A stretch of 64,000 nucleotides of DNA from JBHHUI01 sp965248775 (GCA_965248775.1 OZ252150.1:2790001-2854000); one strand, 5' to 3'. Positions 8,869 to 17,941 are shown, numbered from the stretch's first letter. Notes: generated by a model not told the origin, from the letters alone. Made by a program: numbers and translations.

Positions 8869-9570
8869 CTAAACACTTTTAGCTTCAGCTTCGGCCTCAG
8901 CTTGTCGGCGGCGTTTCGCCCGCCAACCCACCATTCGTTCGTTGCCATCACGCAAGCGGCGGATATTCGGGCGCAGCGACCACAACAGCACCGGCATGAT
9001 GATTACGCCAAAGAAGATGTACTGCCAGGGCGATTCTCCGGCGAAGTACAACACTGTCATAATTAGCGTTACGACAAGGCCGACAGAAATCGTCGCCACT
9101 GAAGCATAGCCTAATCCGTATAAAACCAGCACGCCAATCGGCAAGACGATGGCCGCGCTCCAGCCCCACAGGCCGATCGAACCGCCGAAGGTCGTGGCAC
9201 CACCAGCGCCGCCTTTCATGCGGAATCGTTTGCGACCAGTCTCTTTATCGGGAGTGCGATCTACTAGGAAGATCGAATAGTTGTGCCCCACAACCGCCAA
9301 CACACCCGCCAACACAGCCAACCATGGCTTATCCGGTACGATTGCCCGTACCAGCCAGATCGGTGCTGCCCCTTTTAGCACATCAAACAGCGCGGTCAGA
9401 ATTCCAGCGGAAAGCCCCGCTGCCCGTAAGGCATTGGTGGCACCTGTGCGCCCACTCCCAATCCGACGTACATCCTGACGGCTGAAGAGCCACACAATAA
9501 TAAGGCCGAAAGGAAAAGCGCCAAGCAAGTAACCCGTGAGAAGAAGCAAACCATCGGGGAAGATCGTCAT
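8869..9570 (-). CDS. plsY: Glycerol-3-phosphate acyltransferase PlsY
   Basis: 233 residues, polytopic. The three PlsY motifs are recognisable: SGRTGATNALR (motif 1), GHNYSIF (motif 2) and KGGAGGATTFG (motif 3). PlsY transfers the acyl group from acyl phosphate to glycerol-3-phosphate, the first step of phospholipid synthesis in most bacteria. The C-terminal tail is charged and alternates Ala-Glu. Confidence 0.92.
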   Translation of the reverse strand: MTIFPDGLLLLTGYLLGAFPFGLIIVWLFSRQDVRRIGSGRTGATNALRAAGLSAGILTALFDVLKGAAPIWLVRAIVPDKPWLAVLAGVLAVVGHNYSIFLVDRTPDKETGRKRFRMKGGAGGATTFGGSIGLWGWSAAIVLPIGVLVLYGLGYASVATISVGLVVTLIMTVLYFAGESPWQYIFFGVIIMPVLLWSLRPNIRRLRDGNERMVGWRAKRRRQAEAEAEAKSV

Positions 9571-9615
9571 CGAGATGTCCCTCGTTGAGTGATTGAGTTC
9601 CTGCGCATCTTTGCA

Positions 9616-10050
9616 TCAATCGGAGTTAATTTCAAAATGCACTTCTACCGCACAGTCCTCACTTAAATTAAACCCCTTCGCTAGCCATTCGCCTCGTTTA
9701 TCCGGAGAGAGAATAATATAGACGACTTCTGGATAATATACATGTGCGAGATCAGTGGCCGAAGGTGTGGCTGGCCCATTCGGATGCGAGTGATAGATGC
9801 TCAACAATTCCCACCCGGCTTCCTCAATGGCTACCATCGTGCGCACCTGTTCGGTCGGGTTCATTGTATACCGAACTGGGCTGTGGTCCACATTCTCCAC
9901 TGGATAGACTTCGGTGACCCGTCCATTCAGACCTGCAAGCAGACCACAAATTTCATTGGGCAGCCCTGCGTGCGCATGCGCAATCATTTCAGAAATCTGA
10001 GACTGACTCAACTTGATCGACATCTTCACCCAGTTACTAGTGGATATCAA
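9616..10050 (-). CDS. JAMM/MPN-domain metalloprotease (Mov34 family)
   Basis: 144 residues; a Met at 10023 (MSIKLSQ) is an alternative and possibly better start. The JAMM zinc motif is complete: an upstream Glu (GLPNEICGLL) and HSHPNGPATPSATD. Bacterial relatives cleave C-terminal extensions from sulfur-carrier proteins or act as isopeptidases. No ThiS/MoaD-like gene is adjacent, so the substrate is unknown. Confidence 0.88.
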   Translation of the reverse strand: MISTSNWVKMSIKLSQSQISEMIAHAHAGLPNEICGLLAGLNGRVTEVYPVENVDHSPVRYTMNPTEQVRTMVAIEEAGWELLSIYHSHPNGPATPSATDLAHVYYPEVVYIILSPDKRGEWLAKGFNLSEDCAVEVHFEINSD

Positions 10051-10119
10051 GTGCGATGCACATTGTTATTGCGGTCTTCCGATTTGTGATGTCCTTTGGG
10101 CAAAACCGGGTCGTTAAAG

Positions 10120-10148
10120 TTGACGCCCGTAACACGCCCCACTATAAT
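10120..10148 (+). promoter_or_regulatory. Near-consensus sigma-70 promoter of the DtxR-type regulator
   Basis: TTGACG (10120-10125) and a perfect TATAAT (10143-10148) are separated by exactly 17 bp. Transcription should begin about 10155, some 30 nt before the ATG at 10187. No clear palindromic metalloregulator operator is visible over it. Confidence 0.8.
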
Positions 10149-10186
10149 GCGCGCAGACTCGGCTTTCCCGGTATTCACGACAACCA

Positions 10187-10864
10187 ATGACACGATTTTC
10201 CAAAATAACCCACTCGATTGAGGACTATCTGAAAGCGATCTACGAACTGGCACAAATAACCAGTCCGGTTTCTACCAGCGCGCTTGCCGACAAGTTGGAA
10301 AATGCGCCGGCCTCTGTCACCGGCATGCTCAAAAAGTTGGCAACGTTCGATCCGCCCCTGGTGGAATACGAGCGACATCATGGCGTCACACTCACCAGCG
10401 CAGGTGAAAAGATATCAATGGAAGTCATCCGCCATCATCGCCTGCTTGAACTGTACCTGACGGAGGCGCTCGGCTATTCTTGGGATGAAGTCCACGCTGA
10501 GGCCGATCGCCTGGAGCATGTCATCTCTGAAGAATTCGAAGAACGCATCGCGAATTTCCTCGGCAATCCAAGCCTTGACCCGCATGGTGAACCAATCCCC
10601 ACAAAAGAAGGATCTATAGCGGCTCCAGCGGGGATGCGACTCAGCGACCTGGACACCGGCCAAGCAGCCACCATTGTACGAGTAGCCGACGACGATGCAG
10701 AACTGCTGCGCTATTTGGCCGAGCTGGGTATGCAGCCCAATGCCGGCCTCGTCATCACTTCACGCGCACCGTTCGATGGACCGATCCATGTGGAAGTTGA
10801 TGGCAAAACACATGCTCTCGGGTGCAAGGTGACCAACCGGGTATATGTGGCCCTCGAAGAGTGA
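10187..10864 (+). CDS. DtxR/MntR-family metal-dependent transcriptional regulator
   Basis: 225 residues in the usual order: winged-helix DNA-binding domain (about 1-70, with SIEDYLKAIYEL), dimerisation/metal domain (about 70-140, with RHHRLLELYL and VHAEADRLEHVIS supplying His/Glu ligands), and a C-terminal SH3-like FeoA domain (about 150-225). Family members repress iron or manganese uptake when the metal is bound. No transporter is adjacent, so the metal is not inferable; superoxide dismutase and ferredoxin lie within 3 kb. Confidence 0.92.
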   Translation: MTRFSKITHSIEDYLKAIYELAQITSPVSTSALADKLENAPASVTGMLKKLATFDPPLVEYERHHGVTLTSAGEKISMEVIRHHRLLELYLTEALGYSWDEVHAEADRLEHVISEEFEERIANFLGNPSLDPHGEPIPTKEGSIAAPAGMRLSDLDTGQAATIVRVADDDAELLRYLAELGMQPNAGLVITSRAPFDGPIHVEVDGKTHALGCKVTNRVYVALEE

Positions 10865-10932
10865 TAGGCATCTCTGATATGTGAAACAAAATCAATCAGG
10901 CTCATTGGGTCACCTTCTTTTCCACTCTCCCA

Positions 10933-12366
10933 TCAGCCCTGAATTCCCCCTTCGGTCAACTTCCGAACATCTCCCAAAACAGCATCCAACTCCGCAATAG
11001 CAATCGGGCGCGCCTCATCTTTGTGTTGTAGCGTGCCCGCTTCGATCCGTGTCAGCGCCACTTCGCGGATGGTCGCATTCTGGGCCATTGCTTCCTTCAC
11101 CAGTTCGCCTGCGACCAGATAACCAATCAATGGATTGAGCGCCGTAGCAACGATGGCATTCTTTCCCAGCCAACCGGCTGCTTTTTCCTGTTGCGCCAGC
11201 ACGCCCCGAACACATTTTTCTTCAAATGCTGAAACTGCGCCAATCATCACCTGCATCATCTCGAAGAGATTGTGGGCAATGATGGGCATCATCACATTCA
11301 ATTCCAATTGGCCAGCCTGGGTAGCCAGCATCACCGCGTGGTCACAGCCTTGCACATGAATCATGGCTTGGTTGAGCATTTCGGCCAGTACCGGATTGAC
11401 TTTGCCGGGCATGATCGAAGAACCGGGCTGCACCGCCGGGAGTCGAATTTCATCCAGCCCGGTCGTTGGACCGGAGGATAGCAAACGGAAGTCATTGGCA
11501 ATTCGTGTCAATGTGCCTGCCATAACGCGTATCGATCCGGAAAAATCTGCCGCATCCGAGAGTGATTGCATACTCTCAAACAGGTTATCAGACTCATAAA
11601 GCGTCAGACCGGTAATTTCAGACAACTGCTGCACCATGCGGTTGTGATACTCCAGGTGGGCATTGAGGCCGGTGCCGGTCGCAGTGCCACCGATACCGAG
11701 GCGGCGAAGGCCATCAGCGCTGCGCGCGATGCGTTCACGATCTCGGCGCACAGCCATTGCGTAACCGGAAAATTCTTGTCCCAAACGGACCGGGACGGCA
11801 TCCTGCAAATGTGTGCGCCCAGACTTTAAAACGTCGTCGAATTCGGCTGCCTTTGCTCCGAGTGTTTCTGCGAGCGTATCAAGTGCGTTGAGCAATCCAT
11901 CCAAGCGCCAGAGACAGCCCAACCGAATTGCCGTTGGAATCGTGTCATTCGTGCTCTGGGCCATGTTCACATGATCATTCGGACTGAGGACCGTATAGTC
12001 GCCCCGCTGGCCGGAAAGAATTTCGATTGCCCGATTGGCGATGACCTCGTTCGTATTCATATTATGCGAGGTGCCGGCTCCGGCCTGAAAGGGATCGACC
12101 ACGAACTGATCGTCGAACTTTCCTTCCATAACTTCAGCAGCGGCCTGCGAAATCGCATTGGCACGCCCTTCATCGAGGAGACCCAGTGCGTGGTTAACAT
12201 CGGCAGCGGCGCGTTTTATAGCAGCCATAGACCAGACAAACGCCCTCCAGGGCCGCAGCCCACTAATAGGAAAGTTGAGCACGGCCCGCATCGTTTGCGC
12301 GCCATAATAGGCCTCGGCGGGGACTTCCACTTCACCTAGTGAATCTTTCTCAATCCGGACAGACAT
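10933..12366 (-). CDS. aspA: Aspartate ammonia-lyase (aspartase/fumarase superfamily)
   Basis: 477 residues from the ATG at 12366, chosen because GGAGAAGG precedes it; a longer frame would begin inside the upstream terminator. Superfamily signatures are SGRTHLQDAVP, GTGLN and GSSIMPGKVNP. DAVP and PGKVNPVLAEM favour aspartase over class II fumarase, but the families are close and fumarase activity cannot be excluded. It interconverts aspartate with fumarate and ammonia. A ferredoxin gene lies upstream on the same strand, separated by a terminator. Confidence 0.82.
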   Translation of the reverse strand: MSVRIEKDSLGEVEVPAEAYYGAQTMRAVLNFPISGLRPWRAFVWSMAAIKRAAADVNHALGLLDEGRANAISQAAAEVMEGKFDDQFVVDPFQAGAGTSHNMNTNEVIANRAIEILSGQRGDYTVLSPNDHVNMAQSTNDTIPTAIRLGCLWRLDGLLNALDTLAETLGAKAAEFDDVLKSGRTHLQDAVPVRLGQEFSGYAMAVRRDRERIARSADGLRRLGIGGTATGTGLNAHLEYHNRMVQQLSEITGLTLYESDNLFESMQSLSDAADFSGSIRVMAGTLTRIANDFRLLSSGPTTGLDEIRLPAVQPGSSIMPGKVNPVLAEMLNQAMIHVQGCDHAVMLATQAGQLELNVMMPIIAHNLFEMMQVMIGAVSAFEEKCVRGVLAQQEKAAGWLGKNAIVATALNPLIGYLVAGELVKEAMAQNATIREVALTRIEAGTLQHKDEARPIAIAELDAVLGDVRKLTEGGIQG

Positions 12367-12389
12367 CGTAACCTTCTCCATAATGCAAA

Positions 12390-12416
12390 CGAGGGAGCCG
12401 GTGCGGGGCTCCCTCG
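12390..12416 (-). terminator. Intrinsic terminator after the ferredoxin gene
   Basis: CGAGGGAGCC (12390-12399) pairs perfectly with GGCTCCCTCG (12407-12416) around a 7-nt loop. Read on the minus strand it follows the ferredoxin gene and is followed by a moderately T-rich GTTTGCATT. Confidence 0.75.
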
Positions 12417-12446
12417 TGGTCAATTCATCTTACAAACGCTGGTCAG

Positions 12447-12893
12447 CTACATGTCCAATGCTTCGTAACCGGGGCCGACCTTCTCTGCTTCGGTTCCGTC
12501 TGGACGTGCACAATCAAAGTAATCGTAGTTGGGGTTGATATCTACCGTAAGGTCAACGATTTCACCCTCTTCCAGAATCCGGGTAGCTTCGAGTACAACC
12601 GGATTCCCGTGCTCGTTTTCACCTTCGAAGCGCGTATCGAAACCAGGCGTCCCCACGGGCATGGCAAGGTATTCGCCGCCCTTGGCAACGTAGTCGGGCG
12701 GGGTTTCTTCTTCTGTGAAGATGGCCTCAAACGGACATTCGGGAATGCAGGCTCCACAGTCGATGCAGGTGTCTGGATCGATGTACAACCAGGGCCATTC
12801 GCTCTCGGGTTTACCCGGGATGATACATTCTACCGGGCAAACATCTACACATGATTCATCGCGTAGACAAAGGCTAGTAATGATATACGTCAT
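12447..12893 (-). CDS. Seven/eight-iron ferredoxin
   Basis: 148 residues. The N-terminal half has two cluster motifs: C9 to C23 (CLRDESCVDVCPVEC) and the classical CIDCGACIPECP. The spacing in the first motif suggests a 3Fe-4S or an unusual 4Fe-4S cluster, as in bacterial 7Fe ferredoxins. The C-terminal acidic extension of about 80 residues is longer than in minimal ferredoxins. It carries electrons; its partner is not evident here. Confidence 0.9.
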   Translation of the reverse strand: MTYIITSLCLRDESCVDVCPVECIIPGKPESEWPWLYIDPDTCIDCGACIPECPFEAIFTEEETPPDYVAKGGEYLAMPVGTPGFDTRFEGENEHGNPVVLEATRILEEGEIVDLTVDINPNYDYFDCARPDGTEAEKVGPGYEALDM

Positions 12894-12942
12894 TTAATTT
12901 CTCTCCGAAATCAAACCAAATACTGGCTTTGAGGATTATTGT

Positions 12943-13554
12943 TTACTTTGCAGCGTCGTAGCGGCCCGCTACCACACCCCAATTTACTACATTCCAGAAT
13001 GCGGCTACATAGTCTGGTCGGCGATTCTGATAATTCAAATAGTAAGCGTGCTCCCAAACGTCCAGACCCAGGATGGGTGTCAGACCGTCCGAGACCGGAT
13101 TGTCCTGATTTGGTGTTGAGTTTACCACCAAACCACCAGAGCCGTCCACGCACAACCAGGCCCAACCGCTGCCAAAACGTGTACCGGCTGCCTTGGCGAA
13201 AGTCGCTTTGAAATCATCAAAACTACTGAAGGTGCTGCCAATTGCTGCACCCAATTCGCCGCCCGGCTCACCACCACCATCGGCACTCATGCTCGGCCAA
13301 AACAGACTATGGTTGTAATGTCCGCCACCGTTATTGCGGACGGCTCCCCGAATATCTTCTGGCACACTGCCCAGATCGCGAATCAAATCTTCAATGCTTT
13401 TGCCTTGCAGATCGGCATGCCCATCAAGTGCATTATTCACGTTATTTACATATGCGTTGTGGTGTTTGCCATGATGAATTTCCATCGTGCTAGCGTCGAT
13501 GTGAGGTTCCAGGGCATCATGCGCATAAGGGAGGGCGGGCAGTTCGTGAGCCAT
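12943..13554 (-). CDS. Fe/Mn superoxide dismutase
   Basis: 203 residues. All four metal ligands are visible in expected contexts: His in MEIHHGKHH, His in GGHYNHSLFW, and Asp/His in LDVWEHAYY. GGGHYNHSLFW is more typical of Mn or cambialistic enzymes, but metal preference cannot be settled from sequence. It detoxifies superoxide in the cytoplasm. Its single-gene unit lies upstream of ferredoxin. Confidence 0.95.
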   Translation of the reverse strand: MAHELPALPYAHDALEPHIDASTMEIHHGKHHNAYVNNVNNALDGHADLQGKSIEDLIRDLGSVPEDIRGAVRNNGGGHYNHSLFWPSMSADGGGEPGGELGAAIGSTFSSFDDFKATFAKAAGTRFGSGWAWLCVDGSGGLVVNSTPNQDNPVSDGLTPILGLDVWEHAYYLNYQNRRPDYVAAFWNVVNWGVVAGRYDAAK

Positions 13555-13834
13555 AGCGATTCTCCTTAATTATTTTGTTGCTTTCGAAACACCCTGCCTT
13601 AATTAGCGGGGCGTGGCTAGATAGCAGTTGAGAGTTGAGCGGGAGCATTGTATCGTCAGGATTTTTGCTTGTCAAGGAATTGTACTTGACGGAGCTGGTT
13701 CGCATACTATTACGAGTGCAGATTGCATCTGCGTCTGTCTAATGTGTGGTTATTTGTTCGCAACGGCTTCTTGCTAAACGCTTGATCTCCCCTCGAAATC
13801 TACGATAATACGCTCCGCCCGGAGGAATTCGATT

Positions 13835-14089
13835 ATGATGCGTGTACGTTGTCAGTATTGTTCATGGATGGTATTGCTTAAACCCGATGAGATAGCCGCC
13901 GGGATCGCCAGCGCGGCAGAACAGAAATCGGCTCACCATGTGTTGAATTGCCCCAAGTGTCGCAAGGTGATCAAGATATCGGTTAAACAAATGAAGCGAC
14001 AACTCCCCCGCGGCTATCAGCCCCCTGCTCCGGAGAAGGATGCGAAGGAAGGGGAAGCAGCAGAAGCTCCCGCTGAAGAGGAGAGCTAG
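13835..14089 (+). CDS. Small zinc-ribbon protein
   Basis: 84 residues. Two CxxC pairs (CQYC at residues 6-9 and CPKC about 38-41) form a probable zinc ribbon, followed by a basic stretch and an acidic, Ala/Glu/Pro-rich tail. GGAGGAATT lies just upstream of the ATG. Function unknown. Its 3' end overlaps the possible start of the peptidase gene. Confidence 0.7.
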   Translation: MMRVRCQYCSWMVLLKPDEIAAGIASAAEQKSAHHVLNCPKCRKVIKISVKQMKRQLPRGYQPPAPEKDAKEGEAAEAPAEEES

Positions 14090-14846
14090 CCTGTCTAGTT
14101 TTGTAATCTTCCAGAGGGCCTTTCATACACTGCGGGCCTCGGTTCTCTTTGCAGTTTTGGTCGCCCTGACATCATCAATAACACCGGCAATTGCCAGCCC
14201 GGATGCAGATGACCCGAGATTGGTCACTTGTGCGAGTATCCGCACGGACGACTTGATCTACACAGCCATAGACCGTGAACATGGCCTGGAGCGCGATTTC
14301 ACTCCGGACAAACTGGCCCCCGTAGAGTTGGCAGCAGAAAACACTTACTTTTATCGCTCCATTGCGTTGGAAGCTGCAGCGCACGAACCTTTGCAGAGGT
14401 TGCTTGCAGATGCCGAAGAAGCGGGAATAACACTGCTGATGTTATCGGGCTACCGCTCGTACACGCAGCAGTATTTCGCTTATCAGAAATGGGTGGAGTT
14501 GTACCCAGATCGCGCTGCCGGTATTTCGGCCTTACCCGGACACAGCGAACACCAACTCGGCGTAGCCGTAGATTTCGGTACAACGATACCTTACTTCAAT
14601 CTCGCGAAGGCCTTCGCAGTATCAGCCGAAGGTCGCTGGCTGCAAGAGAATGCAGCCGAATATGGCTTTACGCTATCCTATCCAGAATGGGGCGTCGAGA
14701 GTACTGGCTATGAGTGGGAGCCATGGCATTATCGCTACGTAGGCCCGGCGCTTGCCAAGGAGCTGGGCGCCCAACAAGTCCCCGTCAACACCTACCTGCG
14801 GCGTTGCGAGTTAATCCAACCCGTGCCGCGAGGCCATATCTACTAG
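14040..14846 (+). CDS. Secreted D-alanyl-D-alanine carboxypeptidase, VanY family
   Basis: 268 residues as read from the ATG at 14040, but this overlaps the zinc-ribbon gene by 50 nt and gives an atypically basic extension, so the real start may lie nearer 14090-14110. A signal peptide (FAVLVALTSSITPAIAS) precedes the VanY domain. LSGYRSYTQQ, PGHSEHQLGVAVDF and EPWHYRYVG supply the zinc His/Asp/His. The enzyme trims peptidoglycan stem peptides. It converges with the aminotransferase and overlaps it by 4 nt. Confidence 0.88.
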   Translation: MRRKGKQQKLPLKRRASLSSFVIFQRAFHTLRASVLFAVLVALTSSITPAIASPDADDPRLVTCASIRTDDLIYTAIDREHGLERDFTPDKLAPVELAAENTYFYRSIALEAAAHEPLQRLLADAEEAGITLLMLSGYRSYTQQYFAYQKWVELYPDRAAGISALPGHSEHQLGVAVDFGTTIPYFNLAKAFAVSAEGRWLQENAAEYGFTLSYPEWGVESTGYEWEPWHYRYVGPALAKELGAQQVPVNTYLRRCELIQPVPRGHIY

Positions 14847-16000
14847 ACCTTCTCGCGCAAGCGTAACAAGCGCTCCCCGGCGGCTTCCAAAGTCTCCACC
14901 TTCTTGGCAAAGTGAAATCGGATCAGATGACCCACCGGTTCGGCAAAAAAGCTCGAACCCGGCACAGCTGCGACGCCGATCTCCTCCGCCAACCAGTGAC
15001 AAAAAGCATGGTCGTCGCTATAGTCGAATTCACTGATATCAACCATCACATAGTACGCCCCTTGTGGTTCCACGTAGGGCAATGCAGCGCGATCCAGATA
15101 GCTGAGGAAACAGTCTTTGCGAGCCGTATATTCGCTGCGTAGCTGTTCGTAATAACTATCCGGGAAGCGCAGCCCGGTGACGGCGGCTATCTGCAATGGA
15201 TGGGCTGCCCCCACTGTGAGGAAGTCGTGCACCTTACGCGCCCCCTGGATCACATTGGCCGCTGCAATCACATACCCTAAGCGCCAACCGGTGATGGCAT
15301 AGGTCTTCGATAGTGCACTACACGAGATCGTACGCTCTTGCATGCCAGGTAAACCTGCCATGTAAACATGCTCATAGGGTGCGTAGACGATATGCTCGTA
15401 CACTTCGTCAGTGATCACATACGTATCGAATTCCTGCGCGAGGTCGGCGATGAATTGCAATTCTTCGCGGGTAAACACTTTCCCGGACGGATTGGACGGA
15501 TTGCAGACAATAATCGCTTTCACACCTTGTTCGAATGCGGCCCGCAGCTCATCGGGATCATATGAAAAGTCGGGTGGACGCAACTCCACATAGATCGGCT
15601 GCGCCCCAGTCAGGATCGTATCCGCACCGTAGTTTTCGTAAAATGGAGAGAATACAATCACTTTGTCACCCGGATCGCAAACAGTCATCATTGCCACCAT
15701 CATGGCTTCTGTGGCTCCGCACGTGACAACGATGTTGTTGTCTGCATCAATGTCAATTCCCATAAAGCGCCGTTGCTTCTCTGCCAACGCCTGCCGGAAT
15801 TCGGGCGCGCCCCATGTAATGGCATATTGATGGTGGTCGCCGTCGAGTGCGCGGCGCGCAGCCGCCACTATCTCGCTCGGCGGGTCAAAATCTGGAAAGC
15901 CTTGCGAGAGATTAATGGCATCATGTTTCATGGCCACACGCGTCATGTCGCGGATGACCGATTCTGTGAAATTGTCGAGACGGTTGGCTATTGATGGCAT
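14843..16000 (-). CDS. Class I/II PLP-dependent aminotransferase
   Basis: 385 residues. The PLP lysine is in SALSKTYAITGWRLGY; ITDEVYEH and CNPSNPSG are the usual cofactor contacts. LSQGFPDFDPP near the N terminus is typical of the aspartate/methionine/kynurenine aminotransferase group. Substrate is uncertain. A divergent cyclase-family gene of the kynurenine-formamidase superfamily starts about 100 bp away, hinting at tryptophan/kynurenine metabolism, though this is only positional inference. Confidence 0.88.
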   Translation of the reverse strand: MPSIANRLDNFTESVIRDMTRVAMKHDAINLSQGFPDFDPPSEIVAAARRALDGDHHQYAITWGAPEFRQALAEKQRRFMGIDIDADNNIVVTCGATEAMMVAMMTVCDPGDKVIVFSPFYENYGADTILTGAQPIYVELRPPDFSYDPDELRAAFEQGVKAIIVCNPSNPSGKVFTREELQFIADLAQEFDTYVITDEVYEHIVYAPYEHVYMAGLPGMQERTISCSALSKTYAITGWRLGYVIAAANVIQGARKVHDFLTVGAAHPLQIAAVTGLRFPDSYYEQLRSEYTARKDCFLSYLDRAALPYVEPQGAYYVMVDISEFDYSDDHAFCHWLAEEIGVAAVPGSSFFAEPVGHLIRFHFAKKVETLEAAGERLLRLREKV

Positions 16001-16097
16001 AGTGGACTACTTTATTGATAATTGAGCGAGTGGAGATTAAAGATTCGGTATTTGACGACCAATCTCCAGTCTCAAGTCAGAAGCGAGGAGTATACCA

Positions 16098-16757
16098 TTG
16101 CAATTTATCGATTTAAGTCATTCGATTGATGGGGACATGTCCTTGTTTGCGGCTTCTGCGCCGCGACCACGCATAACGGCCTGGCAGAGCCATGCGCAGG
16201 CCGCAGCAAGCGGCAACTATGCGGACTGCACATGCGAGATCAACGAAGTGAAGTTCGTAACCAGCATTGGAACGTATCTCGACAGTCCGTTTCATTTCAA
16301 TCCGGCGGGCCGTTCCATCGAAGCATTGGAATTGGAACAGCTCATTCTGCCGGGTGTGGTCGTGGATTGCTCGGGTGTCAGCGCGCGTGCGCCCATCGGG
16401 CCCGACGTGCTGAGGGGATTGGACATTGTCGGCAAAGCAGTACTTTTCCGCACAGGCTGGAGTCGCCATTGGAAACGCCCAGAATATTTGGACTTTCCGT
16501 TTCTGAGAGAAGAGACTGCAATTGCATTACGCGACGGCGGCGCAAAATTGGCGGGCGTGGATTTCCTTGTCATTGACGACACGACGAACCCGCGCCGCCC
16601 GGTGCATGTAACATTGCTGCACAGTGAAATCCTGATTGTCGAGAATCTGACCAACCTGGCAGCGTTGCCGGATAAGGGGTTTACCTTCCACGCGGTGCCG
16701 GTTAAGTTTGCCGGGGCTGCTGCGTTTCCGGTTCGAGCTTTTGCAACTTTGCAATAG
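16098..16757 (+). CDS. Cyclase-family hydrolase (kynurenine formamidase-like fold)
   Basis: 219 residues. The TTG start at 16098 is supported by GAGGAG at 16085-16090. The family's HxGTHxDxPxHF metal motif appears as SIGTYLDSPFHF: the first two His are replaced by Ser and Tyr, whereas Asp and the last His remain. A GTYLD subgroup exists among uncharacterised cyclase proteins, so this may be a natural variant with altered metal binding rather than a dead enzyme. Substrate unknown. Confidence 0.75.
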   Translation: MQFIDLSHSIDGDMSLFAASAPRPRITAWQSHAQAAASGNYADCTCEINEVKFVTSIGTYLDSPFHFNPAGRSIEALELEQLILPGVVVDCSGVSARAPIGPDVLRGLDIVGKAVLFRTGWSRHWKRPEYLDFPFLREETAIALRDGGAKLAGVDFLVIDDTTNPRRPVHVTLLHSEILIVENLTNLAALPDKGFTFHAVPVKFAGAAAFPVRAFATLQ

Positions 16758-16783
16758 AAAAGAATAAGACCCGACAGCTTGAA

Positions 16784-16911
16784 CTGCACCACCAACCTAT
16801 GCCTGTGCACTTTCCAGGATTTTGGACCGCAAGTCTTCTTCATCAAAAAGCGCTCCACATTCTACTCAATTCTTCCGCCGCAGCACGCTTGTCAGCGCGA
16901 GCCACGCGTGT
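16784..16911 (-). pseudogene. Remnant of a second cyclase-TPR gene (3' end)
   Basis: Read on the minus strand this stretch mirrors the last 40 or so codons of the cyclase-TPR gene at 19316-22987: ADKRAAA, then LRSKILESAQA, corresponding to AKRAAAQ and LRSKFLESAQA there. Even the terminator-like AAGACCCGACA beside it recurs. Stops and indels show it is decayed. It indicates a partial duplication flanking the intervening lipoprotein gene. Confidence 0.6.
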
Positions 16912-16983
16912 TATGGTAACCAGCCCTTAAAATAGTACCAAATGAAAGTGGAATTTTCTGGCAAAATACATCAGGAGATTCCG

Positions 16984-17256
16984 ATGAAAAAATCAAGATT
17001 TACCGAGACCCAAATTGTCAAAATCCTCAAAGAAGCAGAAGCAGGCGTTGCAGTTGAGGAACTCAGCCGCCGGCACGGCTTCAGTAAAAGCACTTATTAC
17101 AAATGGAAAGCCAAGTACAGCGGCATGGATGCGACGGCCCTCAAACGCCTCAAGGAACTGGAAGCAGAAAACCAACAACTGAAAGAGATGTATGCAGACC
17201 TCAGCCTGGAGCACAAGGTGTTGAAGGATATCGTCGAAAAAAAGTTGTCACGGTAG
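16984..17256 (+). CDS. IS3-family transposase OrfA (helix-turn-helix)
   Basis: About 90 residues from MKKSRFTETQ; an upstream ATG at 16942 is in frame but less likely. It has an HTH (VEELSRRHGFSKSTYYKWKAKY) and a leucine-zipper-like coiled coil (LKRLKELEAENQQLKEMYADL), the standard OrfA layout. It binds IS ends and is normally fused to OrfB by -1 frameshifting. Confidence 0.88.
   Translation: MKKSRFTETQIVKILKEAEAGVAVEELSRRHGFSKSTYYKWKAKYSGMDATALKRLKELEAENQQLKEMYADLSLEHKVLKDIVEKKLSR
17238..17244 (+). promoter_or_regulatory. Programmed -1 frameshift slippery heptamer
   Basis: A-AAA-AAG, read as GAA AAA AAG in the orfA frame, followed by the orfB frame in -1. This is the classical IS3 arrangement producing the OrfAB fusion transposase. 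Confidence 0.8.
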
Positions 17257-17634
17257 CAGAGCGCCGGGAGCTGGCTAAGTATGTGATCGTTACCCATCAG
17301 ATGAGTGAACGCCATGCCTGTGCCGTGTTAAATCTAAGCCGGTCGGTGTACCGCTATCAAGCCAAGCCTTCTGACAATGAAGAGCTGCGGGAACAACTGC
17401 TCAGTTTAGCTGGCTGGAAACCCCGCTGGGGCTGCCGGAAAATGTATGCTTATCTCAAAAATCAGGGGCAGCATTGGAACCACAAGCGCGTTCGCCGAAT
17501 TTATCGGGCTTTAGGGCTCAATTTGCGGGTCAAACCCAAGAAAAGACTGGCTGTTCGCGATCCCCAACCACTGGTGGCTCCCACAGAAGCCAATCGGTCC
17601 TGGTCGTTAGACTTTATGCACGATAGCTTGGCCA

Positions 17635-17706
17635 CCCAGTCCCGTACAGACTGCATCGTGATGGGTCCGGGGTCACACAGTGAAGTGCGCACTGCACTTT
17701 GCGGGA
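17635..17706 (+). repeat. Composite palindromic insertion in IS3-A orfB (72 bp)
   Basis: The expected transposase sequence resumes on both sides (SLA, then ARTIRTLN). The tail 17678-17703 has interleaved complements CAGTG/CACTG and AAGTGC/GCACTT. The first part shares CAGACTGCATCGTGA with the insertion at 17738 (opposite orientation), suggesting two or more elements inserted into one another. Confidence 0.7.
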
Positions 17707-17737
17707 ACGCCCGCACGATCCGCACACTGAATATTAT

Positions 17738-17791
17738 ACCGACCCAGTTCGTTTCACGATGCAGTCTGCCCGTGACTGTACGGTACTGGGT
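17738..17791 (+). repeat. Nested palindromic insertion in IS3-A orfB (54 bp)
   Basis: It splits II from DDFNRE. On the minus strand an outer unit (CCCAGT/ACTGGG, ACCG/CGGT interleaved) is interrupted by an inner unit (CAGTC/GACTG, TCACG/CGTGA interleaved). The inner unit ends in GCATCGTGA, as does the inner unit in the IS630-like element at 42845. Confidence 0.75.
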
Positions 17792-17882
17792 TGACGATTT
17801 CAACCGGGAAGCATTGTGGCTTGAAGTTGATACTTCCATCCCCGCTACTCGAGTGGTGCGAGTGCTGAACATGCGGGTACTC

Positions 17883-17909
17883 TCCCGTGACCCCGGCCAC
17901 GGGACGGGG
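17883..17909 (+). repeat. Interleaved-palindrome insertion in IS3-A orfB (27 bp)
   Basis: It sits between NMRVL and WRGYP. CCCGTG pairs with CACGGG, and CCCCG with CGGGG, in A-B-A'-B' order. Related to the insertion at 35153 in inverted orientation. Confidence 0.8.
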
Positions 17910-17941
17910 TGGCGAGGCTATCCCCAGCAGCTGCGCCTGGA

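Noticed and set aside
10933..12366. Class II fumarase as the call for the lyase
   Set aside because: DAVP and the GKVNPVLAEM context favour aspartase, although the distinction is not absolute.
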